From Salvelinus alpinus (taxonomy: Eukaryota > Chordata > Actinopteri > Salmoniformes > Salmonidae): a DNA stretch of 64,000 bases. Made by a program: the position numbers and the translations under genes. Positions 48,147 through 60,650 of this stretch are shown here, piece by piece. The notes beneath the pieces are model-generated. The model was not told the origin of the DNA, did not search any database, and worked only from the letters and a program-made list of their open reading frames with translations. The DNA lies in NCBI RefSeq assembly GCF_045679555.1, contig NC_092094.1, forward strand, positions 38,661,430 through 38,725,429, written 5' to 3'. Numbering within the stretch: the stretch's first letter is position 1; each line of letters starts with the position of its first letter.

Positions 48147-49041
48147 GAAACAATTTCAGAACAATCGAAGACGGTGGGTGTCAAACCTCTATTGTGCTTT
48201 TTGAGGTAGAATGACCCTGGTACTGTCTGTACACCTGACTTCACCACACAGCTGTGCTTTGGTCATATAAACAGTCAGGTTACAGTCAAAATACGATACA
48301 TAATATAATGTACGCAGAATAACATAAATCACTGTGAAGATCAGTGATGCCATTACACATACTGATCATAAGCAGAGCTGGAGATTAAAATGCCAATTCC
48401 TTTTCTCCCCCTGTCCCCCCTGACCCCTGACAATAGAACAATAAGCCCCGTCATCAGCAGATATACACACAGACCCAGCGATTCATCACCTCAAAGACGA
48501 CACCCACTACACTGGACAACTTAAGGGCCAGGTGCTCTTTTAATTGGACAGGATAAGAGCGACCTTTTCTTTAATTGGGAGAGGGGAGCATGACCAAGTT
48601 GTGCTCACGCATTAATACGGAGCCCAGGGTGCTGGAACCCCAGCCCCAGAGGAGTGGGTGGGGTGGCTGTGGTGGCTGGCTTGGGGGGCAGGCAGAAATG
48701 TACTGTAGTGGTATATCCTGAGGGATAGAATGACATTTTGCTTGGAGCAGCCAAGGGAGGATGAACCACAAAAGACCAACAAAACCCAGAGCTACTGTAT
48801 GGTAATAACCCTGGATGGCTGTGCCCTTCACACAACTGGGGTGTAGGGGGGACAGGAAGGGGGAGACTGGCTGGATGTGGCCTTCTCAGCACAGGAGCAG
48901 GACGGTGGGGGTGCTGGGCGGTGGTTTGCAGAAGCACAGGTAATGTATACAGACAGTGTGGGTGTGGCCACTGATATAGCTCATTGAGAAATGGGATTAT
49001 ATTATGTTTTGCCTAACAATCCCTCATATGACTGATATGTA
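48147..49041. other. PEDS1 intron sequence, nothing recognised
   Basis: Open frames on the minus strand (48571-48937) are Pro/His-rich and lack splice context. No repeat structure. Confidence 0.5.
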
Positions 49042-50211
49042 CAGTGCCTTCAGAAAGTATTCATACCCCTTGACTTATTCCACATGTTGCTGTGTTACAG
49101 CCTGAATGCAAAAAAACTATTCTCACCCATTTACACAATACCTCATAATGACAAAGTAAAAACAGGATTTTAGAAATGTTTGTAAACGTATTGAAAATGA
49201 AATACAGAAATATCTAATTTACATAAGTATCCACACCCCTGAGTCGATACATGTTAGAATCACCTTAGGCAGCGATTACAGCGGGGAGTATTTCTTGGTA
49301 AGTCTAAGACTTAAAAAAATTTTTTCAAGCTCTGTCAAATTGGTTCAAAACTGTAATTCGGCCACTCAGGAACATCCACTATCTTCCTCAGTGTAGATTT
49401 GGCCTTGTTTTAGGTTATTGCCCTGCTGAAAGGGGAATTCCTCTCCCAGTGTCTGGTGGAAAGCAGACTGAACCAGGTTTTCCTCTAGGATTTTGCCTGT
49501 GCTTAGCTCCATTCCAAACATTTTTTTATCCTGAAAAACTCCCCAGTCCTTATCAATTACAATTATACCCATACCATGATGCAGCCACCACTATGCTTGG
49601 AAATATGGAGAGTGGTACTCTGTGTTTCACTGGATTTGTCCAAAACAAAAACAGCAAAAAAGTTAATTGCGTTGCCACTTTTTGGGCAGTATTATTTTAT
49701 TTTTGCAGTGGCTGGGTGCTCAAATGGAAATTCAATGTTTGCTTCTTCTTTTTTTCCCCCATCTACCAATAGGTGCCCTTCTTTGTGAGGCATTGGAAAA
49801 CCTCTCTGGTCTTTGTGGTTGAATCTGTTTAAAATTCACTGCTCGACCTTACAGATAATTGTATGTGTGGGGTACAGAGATGAGGTAGACATTAAAAAAT
49901 CATGTTGAACACTATTATTGCACACAGCATGAATCCATGCAACTTATTATGTTACTTGTTAAGCACATTTTTACTCCTGAACTTATTTAGGTTTGTCATA
50001 ACAAAGGGCTTGAATACTTATTGACTCAAGGTATTTCAGCTTTTCATTTTTTATTCATTTGAAAAAAAATGGAAAAAAATCCACTTTGACATTATGGGGT
50101 ACTGTGTGTAGGCCAGTGACACAATCTTCATTTAATCCATTCTGAATTCAGGCTGTAACACAACAAAATGTGGAAAAAGTCAAGGGGTGTGAATACTTTC
50201 TGAAGGTACTA
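49042..50211. mobile_element. non-autonomous Tc1-like element, 1.17 kb
   Basis: TA flanks (49040-49041, 50212-50213). The ends CAGTGCCTTCAGAAAGTATT and GAATACTTTCTGAAGGTACT are inverted copies. The interior (e.g. CAGCCACCACTATGCTTGGA) is a fish repeat with no transposase frame left. Its right end lies about 84 bases from the donor site of the PEDS1 exon at 50295-50386. Confidence 0.85.
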
Positions 50212-50294
50212 TAGTCATTTGTAATCCTTCTCAAGAGTCAAATGATGAGTCTAAGGTCTGGGAATGACCATGAACTCAGAACCCTGTCCCTTAC

Positions 50295-50386
50295 CTTCCC
50301 AAGGACAGGGATGTCCACAGAGCCCCAGGTGTCTGCTCCCCAGTGCACCATACCAGATGCAAAGTCTGCCATCACTATCCCCATTA
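50295..50386 (-). CDS. peds1: PEDS1 exon with HWGADTWGS motif
   Basis: 92 nt with acceptor CCCCACTACAG/TA and donor GGGAAG/GTAAGG. It encodes [20 protein letters not shown], then [10 protein letters not shown]. The HWGADTWGS block is the family signature and contains a likely metal ligand. The first two bases complete a Leu codon from exon 50523-50642, from which it is separated by a 136-bp intron. Confidence 0.96.
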
Positions 50387-50522
50387 CTGTAGTGGGGAAC
50401 AAAGGAGGAAAAAGTATTTAGCCATAATATCAGACAACAAATGTTTTGGAGACGTAATGTAATTTCAGACTATTTCAAGGTCATTTCAAACAGAAACCCA
50501 ATTTTTTTTTTGAGAAACTCAC

Positions 50523-50642
50523 AGATACCGAATATGATTTTGTAGATGTGCACAGCGGAGAAGTTGAGGAGAAGGAAGGAGAGGTTGATGATGAAGAGAG
50601 AGAGGCACAGAACTACACTGATCCACTCCTGTAGTCGCTTAC
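50523..50642 (-). CDS. peds1: PEDS1 exon 2, first membrane segment
   Basis: 120 nt with acceptor TCCTGTCTTCCTCAG/GT and donor GGTATCT/GTGAGT. It encodes KRLQEWISVVLCLSLFIINL, then SFLLLNFSAVHIYKIIFGI, mostly a hydrophobic helix pair. The first two bases need a preceding G to give the Gly of the PGKR motif, so an upstream exon ending in phase 1 must exist. I did not find it between here and 64000. The gene reads minus strand from here through 50295, 41894, 38869 and 36220, about 14.4 kb. Confidence 0.93.
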
Positions 50643-50738
50643 CTGAGGAAGACAGGAAATCACACATTACCTGAGGAAGACAGCAAATCGCACAACATTA
50701 CACATTACCTGAGAAAGACAACAAATCACACAACATTA

Positions 50739-51118
50739 CATGAGTCGAAAACATCCCACAGGGATACTGGCTGGCCCATGTTGACGCCAATGCTTCCCAC
50801 AGCTGTGTCACGTTGGTTGGATGTCCTTTGGGTGGTGGATTATTTTTGATAACACACAGGAAACTGTTGAACGTGAACAAAACAGCAGCATTGCAGTTCT
50901 TGAATCAAACCGGTGCACCTGGCACCTACTACCAAACCCTGCACTGAAGTATTTTCTCTTTCCCATTCACCCCCTGAATGGCACACATACACAATCCATG
51001 TCTCAATTGTCATGAGTCTTAAAAATCTTTCTTTAACCCGTCTCCTCCCCTTCATCTATTCACCTGGCCAGCCTGTCATGGTATGAGCAGATATTCTTAA
51101 TGTTTTGTGTAGTCAATG
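50739..51118 (+). mobile_element. family B MITE, left-truncated copy
   Basis: It matches 38390-38812 (CACAGGGATACTGGCTGGCC ... TCTTAATGTTTTGTGTAGTC). The left inverted end is missing. It starts about 100 bases upstream of PEDS1 exon 2. Confidence 0.75.
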
Positions 51119-52261
51119 TGAATACAAAGATACTGCATAACAGATACAGTAATAAAGCTACAGGAACTCAAAAGTACAGTACATTTTCACTTTCACTGAA
51201 CAATTGTGCTGATGACTACATTCTGAAGAGAGGGTAGAGTAACTTTCTTCCATTCAGGGGACCTGTCCTGTGATCTATGGTGTTAATGAGCAGAGAGAGG
51301 TCAGCCCTGCTACCAGGAGAACATCCCTCGGAGCTCTGTAGGGTCATGGGGTCATCCGCTGGTGGCGCCGCCACATCTTTGTCTGTCCACCACAGTCTGT
51401 GTGTGTCCCATCAACCACAGTGTTAAGAGGTAAACGGTTCGATGAAGACAAGTGTATGCCGAGGCTGGAGCTGTGAACCCTCGTATGCGGAGCAGCACTG
51501 ACACAGCTCTAAACTCACAGGTCAGGGTGGGCCGGGCACGGGCGGGCGGACCACCGTGTCGCCACTCTGCCCCAGCGGGGGGGGGGGGGGGGGGGGTGAA
51601 TAATTCAGCAGGCTACGGTGCGGAGTTGCTTAAGCTGGAGCTAGCCGCCCACTCCTGTACTGGACCTCATCACCACATCCACGGAGACTAGCCTGATCCC
51701 CTCTCCCTCTGCTTCCTTCTCACATTATACCTCTCAATTCAGATTTCCTTATTTTCTTTCTTTACCTTTTAACCTTTGTGTCGCTGTCCGTCACTCTCTT
51801 CTCCATATCCAGCGCTTCTTTCTTTCTCCTTTTCTGTGGATGCAAAGCGTCAAGTGCCACAGTGAAGCCAGGCCTTCTGAAACTTTAATGCCATTAGACT
51901 TTCCTAATGCAGTAGATTGGCGTGCTAGGAGTTAATGGGATATTGATGACAGATTTTAATAAAGCCTCACAGGCTCAACTGACACCAATAACCTAAACCA
52001 AGTTAACCAACCAGTCCAATACTCATGGGTATATTAGTTTCACACCTCCCTCTCACAAGACATAGAACTGGCCCTCAATCATCACAGTCCACACACAACC
52101 CTTCACCTGTGTACTGTCTCATCTCTCACACAGCACTTGTTTAAGCTGTACTAGTACTGATGATGGAGGACACTGGAATGTTCCTAGCTGTTATGAGCTG
52201 CTCTAAATGAAACAGATGAATCAAGTGAGAAGCATCCAGGTGTGCACGCTCTGTGTGGAGG
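51119..52261. other. gene-free stretch with a G-run
   Basis: GC-rich patch at 51480-51600 with a run of about 20 G (51577-51596). I looked for PEDS1 exon 1 here on the minus strand and found no frame ending in the required ...G/GT phase. Nothing else recognised. Confidence 0.5.
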
Positions 52262-53716
52262 CGAGGCCAGCTGTGGAGGCCAGGTGGGCTGTGGCCAGCT
52301 GTGGAGGCCAGGTGTGCTGTGGCCAGCTGTGGAGGCCAGATGTGCTGTGGCCAGCTGTGGAGGCCAGGAGGGCTGTTGCCAGCTGTGGAGGCCAGATGTG
52401 CTGTGGCCAGCTGTGGAGGCCAGGTGTGCTGTGGCCAGCTGTGGAGGCCAGGTGGGCTGTCGCCAGCAGTGGAGGCCAGGTGTGCTATGGCCAGCTGTGG
52501 AGGCCAGATGTGCTGTGGCCAGCTGTGGAGGCCAGATGTGCTGTGGCCAGCTGTGGAGGCCAGGTGTGCTGTCGCCAGCAGTGGAGGCCAGGTGTACTGT
52601 GGCCAGCTGTGGAGGCCAGTTGTGCTGTGGCCAGCTGTGGAGGCCAGGTGGGCTGTGACCAGCTGTGGAGGCCAGTTGTGCTGTGGCCAGCTGTGGAGGC
52701 CAGGTGGGCTGTGGCCAGCTGTGGAGGCCAGGTGGGCTGTGGCCAGCTGTGGAGGCCAGGTGTGCTGTGGCCAGCTGTGGAGGCCAGGTGGGCTGTGGCC
52801 AGCTGTGGAGGCCAGTTGTGCTGTGGCCAGCTGTGGAGGCCAGGTGTGCTGTGGCCAGCTGTGGAGGCCAGGTGGGCTGTGGCCAGCTGTGGAGGCCAGG
52901 TGGGCTGTCGCCAGCTGTGGAGGCCAGGTGGGCTGTCGCCAGCTGTGGAGGCCAGTTGTGCTGTGGCCAGCTGTGGAGGCCAGGTGGGCTGTGACCAGCT
53001 GTGGAGGCCAGTTGTGCTGTGGCCAGCTGTGGAGGCCAGGTGGGCTGTGACCAGCTGTGGAGGCCAGTTGTGCTGTGGCCAGCTGTGGAGGCCAGATGTG
53101 CTGTGGCCAGCTGTGGAGGCCAGGTGTGCTGTGGCCAGCTGTGGAGGCCAGATGGGCTGTCGCCAGCAGTGAAGGCCAGATGTGCTGTGGCCAGCTGTGG
53201 AGGCCAGGTGTGCTGTGGCCAGCTGTGGAGGCCAGTTGTGCTGTGGCCAGCTGTGGAGGCCAGGTGGGCTGTGACCAGCTGTGGAGGCCAGTTGTGCTGT
53301 GGCCAGCTGTGGAGGCCAGGTGGGCTGTGGCCAGCTGTGGAGGCCAGGTGGGCTGTGGCCAGCTGTGGAGGCCAGGTGTGCTGTGGCCAGCTGTGAAGGC
53401 CAGTTGTGCTGTGGCCTGCTGTGGAGGCCAGATGTGCTGTGGCCAGCTGTGGAGGACAGGTGTGCTGTGGCCAGCTGTGGAGGACAGGTGGGCTGTGGCC
53501 AGCTGTGGAGGCCAGTTGTGCTGTGGCCAGCTGTGGAGGCCAGGTGGGCTGTGGCCAGCTGTGGAGGCCAGGTGGGCTGTGGCCAGCTGTGGAGGCCAGG
53601 TGTGCTGTGGCCAGCTGTGAAGGCCAGTTGTGCTGTGGCCTGCTGTGGAGGCCAGATGTGCTGTGGCCAGCTGTGGAGGACAGGTGTGCTGTGGCCAGCT
53701 GTGGAGGACAGGTGTG
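52262..53716 (+). repeat. 28-bp minisatellite, about 52 units
   Basis: The unit is CTGTGGCCAGCTGTGGAGGC plus CAGGTGTG. Four common end variants (GGTGTG, GGTGGG, GATGTG, GTTGTG) are mixed along the array. A 224-bp block (8 units) starting at 53288 is repeated at 53512. As 28 is not divisible by 3, all three frames cycle, and several stay open on both strands, giving long false frames of up to 542 codons. Confidence 0.97.
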
Positions 53717-53924
53717 CAGCAGAGGCTCCTGCAGAGGAATGCCTTCAGAGACTGGCAGGCCTCTACCACTTACCCACTGTCTGACCTCACTTCTTACACT
53801 GGGATGCTAACAAAATGTGTGAAAGATCCTTTCAAAGGTCTGTAATTCTTGCAGGATGTGATCCAACATTTAAGAGATGGTACCTTTCATCAAGGGGGGA
53901 GCAACCTAATACTACAGAACATAT

Positions 53925-54030
53925 ATGGACTATGCTTCCCACAGTTGTGTCAAGTTGGTTGGATGTCCTTTGGATGGTGGACCATTCTTGATACACAGGG
54001 GAAACTGTTGAGCGTGAAAAACCAGAAACT
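53925..54030 (+). mobile_element. family B MITE, internal fragment
   Basis: TGCTTCCCACAGTTGTGTCA to GAAACTGTTGAGCGTGAAAA matches 38431-38520. Both ends are missing. Confidence 0.7.
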
Positions 54031-55600
54031 TTGGCCCAAGATAATATATAGACCACACCATTTACAGGAAGGTTAATAGCACCATAGGTTTGTTGTCTCC
54101 ACACTAAATATGACACAATTTCTACCATTCTGTCAATTTCACACATCCCCCACACACACCCACACATACCCAGGGTTGAGCAGTCGGGCCACTGTCAGGT
54201 GATCTGCATCAGCCCTTGGATCCCTGATGAGAGGAGAAACTAGGCCAGGCCTCGACAGAGCAAACGCACGCAGCCAGAAACACAGTCCCCCTGTCCATAG
54301 GACCAGAGTGGTGTGCTCATTAATACAGTCCTGACAACAACATGCTCCCTGGCAACCCTCTTCCATCGCTCACACCAGCAGCCCCCGACTCCGCACGCTG
54401 GCATGGAATTAACCTGGGAGAGGCGGGAGATGAGGAAAGGGGGGTGCTAATAGGCTGAAATTAATCAACGACGCCTGATTCGGCGCAGAGGGACGGCGCC
54501 AGCACCAAACAACACCCTGTGAATGCTAATGGCCTTCTCCTCTCTCTCTCTCTATCTCACCCTTTTACCTCCCGCACCGCTTTACAGCGCAGCAGCAGAA
54601 CGGGCCCCATCCCTCCTGCCATAGTGGCGCACCACACTGACAAAGGAAGTGATTTCTGAACCTCTCAGTTCAAATAATCTTGCAATATGAGTAGCTCGTG
54701 ACATGGATCTCTGTGTGAGGATGTTGGTAAAATACATGAACCAGGAGGAAGGAACCCAGGTTATTTTCTCCTTCCTCCTGATACATGGGTCTGATTGAGT
54801 GTGATTGGGGTCTGCCTCTGTGTTCCAGGAAAGGGCCTCCGTGTACCTGGCCTAGTCTGCTGTACAGATGGCTTCAGTGAATCGACAAGCATGTACCATA
54901 ACGTTGTGTGAATATTGAGCAGAGCCCGAGTAGTCACAAGTAGTCAATATCTTGCTTTTCCTGTGTAAAAAGATGCATGATTCGCATGCTTTCTGTACAG
55001 CACTTCAAAGCTTGCCCAGTATTCCGCCTCTATCTGGTCTGGACAAAGGGCTCTTTTCTTCCCTCTCTCCTGACTGTGTTGTCCTAAACGCTGAGGCCTT
55101 GTGTTCTCAGTACAGAGTCCCTTTGAAAGACAACCTCTCACCTCCTCCAGAGCCACAGACAAAAACTAACTCACACACCCAGAATGGCTGCCTTTCACAG
55201 CACAAAGACCGAGTCAGTGGTGCCAACATACCATGACAGCATCATTCTCTTCCTCGCTTCTCTCTCTCCCATATCCACCCCCCCCCCACCCCCCCCCCAC
55301 ACACACACACACAGGCGTGCGTTCGCACACACACTTTCACATGAACATTCACAATACAATTACGAACATGTATTCATAGTAAATCTGCTCTTTCTCCCTC
55401 TCTGTCCCCTGTCCAGTTCTCTGTAGGCCAATCTTCTGGGGGGGGGGGGGGGGGCTGTAGTAAAAGTGGGTCATATGCTTAGAGCGGGAGAGACAGAGAG
55501 ACTGAGAAAGAGAAAAAGACAGAGGTAGAATTCCCCTGATCAGGATGAACAGATCAGTCACAGGCCTCGTTCCTTTCATCAGTTCTCAGTGGACGTCTCA
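54031..55600. other. gene-free stretch
   Basis: No splice-consistent exon. A minus-strand frame at 54139-54366 was tested as PEDS1 exon 1 and fails because the required frame has a stop. C- and G-runs lie at about 55275-55300 and 55439-55454. Confidence 0.5.
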
Positions 55601-55615
55601 ACCTGGGAAACACAT

Positions 55616-55616
<1 letters not shown>

Positions 55617-55650
<34 letters not shown>

Positions 55651-56028
55651 CACACATACCATACACACACATCACATCATACACAACACAACACATCACA
55701 CCACACACAACACAACACAACACATCATACCACACACAACACATCACACCACACCACACATCACACATACACACACACACAACACATCACACACACACAA
55801 CACATCACACACACACAACACATCACACACACACACATGCAAGCACACAAAACACACACACCAAGCAACAATTACACAGAGAATCCATACATTAACCTAT
55901 GGACAAGAACTACAACAACAAAATGAATGTGACAAATGTGACAGATTTAACAACACACATACCATACACACACACACACACAACACATCACATCATACAC
56001 AACACAACATACCACACACAACACACCA

Positions 56029-56112
<84 letters not shown>

Positions 56113-56225
56113 AGCACACAAAACACACACACCAAGCAACAATTACACAGAGAATCCATACAGTAACCTATGGACAAGAACTACAACAACAAAATGAATG
56201 TGACAAATGTGACAGATTTAACAAC
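55617..56225 (+). repeat. CA-rich repeat with a 271-bp tandem duplication
   Basis: Two CA tracts (55617-55840 and about 55965-56110), each followed by the same unique segment AAGCACACAAAACACACACA ... TTACACAGAGAATCCATAC ... GACAAATGTGACAGATTTAA. AAGCACAC starts at 55841 and again at 56112. Confidence 0.9.
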
Positions 56226-57429
56226 TGCATTACAACACCACACACACACAGACACGGCCCAAGAGAGTGGTATCTAGGCTTGGTTCCATCCTCTTTCCCC
56301 TGTGAACAGGGAGAGAAAAGAGGATGGACAGATCCCGTGGTGTGTGTGTTGGGGATGTCGAATGAGCATGATGGGAGCCACCGATGAGTAGTGTGGGGGA
56401 AGGGTGACGGAGAGATACGATACAGTATAACACGTACACACACGGAGACTGGGGTAATATTTGTCCTATGTATTGTATTTATACCACACATGTGACCCAT
56501 GATTCAAATTTGCAATTAGCCTATTAAAATGTTTATCTGACTCCATTTAACATTATATTTGTCATCAAGAAATGTCTGAGAATGGAATTCTCAATACAAG
56601 TGTATTTAATTACTTTGTAAAATGAATGATTACATTATGCAAGGCATAAGCTGAAGTTAGAAAGCATTAACAAGCATTACAAGGCATAATTCTAGTCATG
56701 ATCAGAGAGGGAGAGAAGTAATAGCATAAAAGACCCGTGCTGGTTTAGAAACCAGTCTGAAATTTACAACACAATTGCTTTTATGATTTGTCTGCTGAGA
56801 ATGTGGAAATATAAATCCTAACATTGATTGTTATTTTCACCGTGCCAGAACATTTTCGTAACTTATTTGATATAGCTTCTTATGCCTTGTTTCTCTGATT
56901 TGAATATTCTAGGATTTGATTGTACTCATTTACTTTCTGTACAATAGGGGTGGGAAGGTATTTGCTCAACACTATACTAATTGTTTTCTAGTGTTCTGAT
57001 TTGTTTCCAAACTCATCCCTCTAAAAGGGGAGAGCACTAATTGTTCATTACTGCATATTGTTAGAATTTGGATTTGAAATTATGTTGGATGGTATGGTTT
57101 TATGTTGTGCTCGTTTCCTCCATCCAGATCATGTGTCTCCTAACTCATCATCTGTTTGGATCAGGCAGTTGATGGGATAACTTTGTGGGCTAGTTTTCAT
57201 ATTAATGATAGTGAAACTTTATTCCTAATTTATTGTTGTCATGAGACATTTATTTCGTAATCTGTATTTGTCATACATTGCAGAGGATGATATCATGATG
57301 TGTTTACTTTTACTGCTATTTCGAATGTTTTCAAAGTCTTTCACAAACCGTGGTGCGTTGTCAACGTGAAACGGACTCAGATGATGGGGCCTGACCTGTC
57401 CAGCTAAGCCACACACCTTCTGATGGAGG
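56226..57429. other. gene-free stretch
   Basis: AT-rich, no clear exon or element. The last part (57340-57435) is continuous with 58194 once the LINE is removed. Confidence 0.45.
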
Positions 57430-57435
57430 ATTCCA

Positions 57436-58187
57436 TCAGTGTCTCCTGACCCCTCCTGTCTCAGCCTCCAGTATTTATGCTGCAGTAGTTTATGTGTCGG
57501 GGGGCTAGGGTCAGTTTGTTATATCTGGAGTACTTCTCCTGTCTTATCCGGTGTCCTGTGTGAATTTAAGTATGCTCTCTCTAATTCTCTCTTTCTCTCT
57601 TTCTTTCTCTCTCTCGGAGGACCTGAGCCCTAGGACCATGCCTCAGGACTACCTGGCATGATGACTCCTTGCTGTCCCCAGTCCACCTGGCCGTGCTGCT
57701 GCTCCAGTTTCAACTGTTCTGCCTGCGGCTATGGAACCCTGACCTGTTCACCGGACGTGCTACCTGTCCCAGACCTGCTGTTTTCAACTCTCTAGAGACC
57801 GCAGGAGCGGTAGAGATACTCTTAATGATCGGCTATGAAAAGCCAACTGACATTTACTCCTGAGGTGCTGACTTGCTGCACCCTCGACAACTACTGTGAT
57901 TATTATTATTTGACCATGCTGGTCATTTATGAACATTTGAACATCTTGGCCATGTTCTGTTATAATCTCCACCCGGCACAGCCAGAAGAGGACTGGCCAC
58001 CCCTCATAGCCTGGTTCCTCTCTTGGTTTCTTCCTAGGTTTTGGCCTTTCTAGGGAGTTTTTCCTAGCCACCGTGCTTCTACACCTGCATTGCTTGCTGT
58101 TTGGGGTTTTAGGCTGGTTTTCTGTACAGCACTTTGAGATATCAGCTGATGTAAGAAGGGCTATATAAATAAATTTGATTTGATTTG
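57436..58187 (+). mobile_element. L2-type LINE 3' UTR fragment
   Basis: It matches the reverse complement of the 3' UTR of the element at 21716-27605 and ends AATAAATTTGATTTGATTTG. ATTCCA flanks both ends (57430-57435 and 58188-58193), a 6-bp target duplication. No coding sequence. Confidence 0.88.
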
Positions 58188-58193
58188 ATTCCA

Positions 58194-59030
58194 CGTTGGG
58201 ACAGCTGACATAGGCATGGTACCCCTGGAGACTGACGTTGCACCCTGGTGGGAGGATACCTTCTATGAGGAGAGTACCGTGACCCTAACGACCATGGACA
58301 AGAAGTTAATGCAGGCCAAGTAGATGGCGACTATCTTGTTGAGTGTCTCGACTGTGTCCTGGCAAGCCTTTGGGAGGTAGCTATTACATGGACCCAAGCT
58401 GTTATTTTTTAAAGTCTAGTCACCTCTCTCCACATATTTCTCTGGTTCCTCTGATTGTCTTCTGCAATGCAGAGTATCCATGTAGTGGAATGTAGTGGAA
58501 AAATCTGAGAAGGTGATACAGGTGAGAGCCAATTTATCTGTGGCAATCTCTAAGACGTTCCAACAGAATTTCTGGGGTCACTGACACCACGAGAGGTGTG
58601 AAGACTGATGAAACTTGAATCGACGAAATGTTACTATGTGAATTAAATTGTCATATTTGGATTGTTTCAAGAGTTCATAAAGAGCTACGACTTTTTATCT
58701 GTTCTATTTTATATGTAAGTGCCATGGATTTATTGTTACAGAGAAACTGTGTCATTTCTGTTCATTGGACAGCGGCTAGTTCAAAGAGGAGCGACAGGTT
58801 TGCGCTCCTATCATTTAAATTTAGTTGATTAGATTAGAATCTGGGTGTGTTTTCCTGCCTATTGTTTTAACTAGCAAAGTGCAAAGAAATGTTAATTCAG
58901 GGTGGGTGTGAGTTCCAGCTTGAATTTGAGAACTTGGTAGAAAGCTCCTGTGTGTATCACACACACATAGTTTATTCTATTAGAGATTATTTTGAATTGA
59001 AGACACGTGTAACCATGTTAAGTCTTCTTT
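58194..59030. other. gene-free stretch with a short protein-like frame
   Basis: 58194-58322 reads VGTADIGMVPLETDVAPWWE and on to TMDKKLMQAK and TAG. It has no splice signals that I trust. The rest shows nothing. Confidence 0.3.
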
Positions 59031-59031
59031 A

Positions 59032-59960
59032 TACTGAACAGAAATATAAATGCAACATGTAAAGTGTTGGTCCCGTGTTTCATGAGCTGAAATAAAAGAT
59101 CCCAGAATTTCTCTATATGCACAAAAATCCTATTTCTCTCAAATGTTATGCACAAATTTGTTTACACCCCTGTTAGTGAACATTTCCCCTTTGCCAAGAT
59201 AATCTATCCACCTGACAGGTGTGGCATATCAAGAAGCTGATTAATCAGCATGATCATTACACAGGTGCACCTTGTGCTAGGGACACCTTGTGCTGGGGCC
59301 ACTTTAAAATGTGCAGTTTTGTCACAAGCTTTGAGGGAGCGTGCAATTGGCATGCTGACTGCAGTAATGTCCACCTGAGCTGTTGCCAGAGAATTGAATG
59401 TTAATTTCTCTACCATAAGCAGCCTCCAACATTGTTGGCAGTAGGTCCAACCGGCCTCAAAACTGCAGACCTATAAGGGCACAAGGCAAGACCCAAGTGC
59501 AGACACAGAAGGCAGATAACTGAGCTCCGATATTTATTATACCAAAAGGGGTAGGCAAAAGGCAGGTCGGGGACAGGCGAGAGTTCATAAACCAGGTCGG
59601 AGTCCAAACAGTACCAGGCGATAGGCAGGCTTGAGGTCAGAACAGACAGAGTGGTCAGGCAGGCGGAGTCGGCGTCCGGACAGGCAAGGGTCAAAACCAG
59701 GAGGTCTAGGAAAAACCGGAGACTTCGAAAAATAGGAGCTAGGAGAAACGCTGGCACAGAGAGACAGGAAACACAGGGATAAATACACCGGGGACTAATG
59801 GGGAAAACAGGAGACACCTGGAGGTGAGTGGAGACAATCACCAAGACAGGTGAAACAGATCAGGGTGTGACAAGACCACGTGTAACCATGCCAGTCCAAG
59901 ACCTCCACATCCGGCTCGTTGAAATTATTGCATGATGCATTTTTATTTTTTGTTCAGTAT
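59032..59960 (+). pseudogene. Tc1-like element (family 2) split by an LTR
   Basis: The left end ACTGAACAGAAATATAAATG and the right end TTTTATTTTTTGTTCAGTAT are inverted. The Tc1 text ACTGCAGACC/ACGTGTAACCATGCCAGT is continuous across 59471/59878 once the insert is removed. The transposase is deleted except for non-coding flanks. Confidence 0.75.
59472..59872 (-). mobile_element. probable solo LTR, 401 bp
   Basis: AGACC on both sides (59467-59471, 59873-59877) is a 5-bp target duplication. Read on the minus strand it starts TGTCACACCCTGATCTGTTT and has a TATA-like GTATTTATCC, resembling fish Gypsy-type LTRs. It ends ...CCTTATA, not the canonical CA, which lowers certainty. No internal retroelement sequence is present, so recombination to a solo LTR is inferred. 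Confidence 0.6.
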
Positions 59961-60650
59961 AGTTGATAGTTATTTACTCTGTGTTGTTCTGTAACGTATC
60001 ATGTATTTCACGTACACTAACTGTTTGAGTGTTTTTTTATTCATTTTTATTCATTCAACTACAGATGCACACACATAAACAAGATCACACATTGCTAAAT
60101 GGAAAGCATCCTCTATTCAAGCAATGGTCAAGGTCAACAGTCAAATCCATACTGCAAGCTCCATGCTTTATGTGTCGTGTGTCCATGTCTATTGTTTTCA
60201 GACATAATGAACGTTGGGCTCTGGATCTGAGAGCTCAAGGAATTTGAAAAATGTCAGCTCTAGTTCTTTAAAGTGGAACAGACAGTGTTTTAACTACTTT
60301 GCAGATATGAAACAAACAATCATAATGTCAGTAAAAAATATATCAAATTTCCAGTTTATGCAACAAAACCAACTTTATAAACAGGTTTTAAGAATAGGTT
60401 CTATTTGACTCAACGTTCCATGATGTACACTAAGCATTGTTGGCAGAATAGATGGATGCAGTTTAATGCATGATTAATATAATTCACCAATATATTTATT
60501 GGTAATCACAGCTGGCCTGGTACATTGTTTGCTGCCTCCTTTCGGGATGGACTGTTTCAATTTCAATGACTCAATATTTTGTACAAAAACGGACGAATGT
60601 AACTAAGGCTGGGAATGTCAATACAATCAAACTAGCTAGATAGCTAGCTA
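59961..60650. other. gene-free stretch
   Basis: AT-rich sequence with short frames only; no repeat or exon recognised. Confidence 0.5.

Noticed and set aside
52141..53769. Long minus-strand frame of 542 codons (and overlapping plus-strand frames)
   Set aside because: Pure translation of the 28-bp minisatellite; all frames cycle with a 28-residue period. No splice or start context.
54139..54366. PEDS1 first exon
   Set aside because: The donor-like CCTGG/GTATGT exists, but the frame needed to join exon 50523-50642 has a TGA shortly upstream and no ATG after it.
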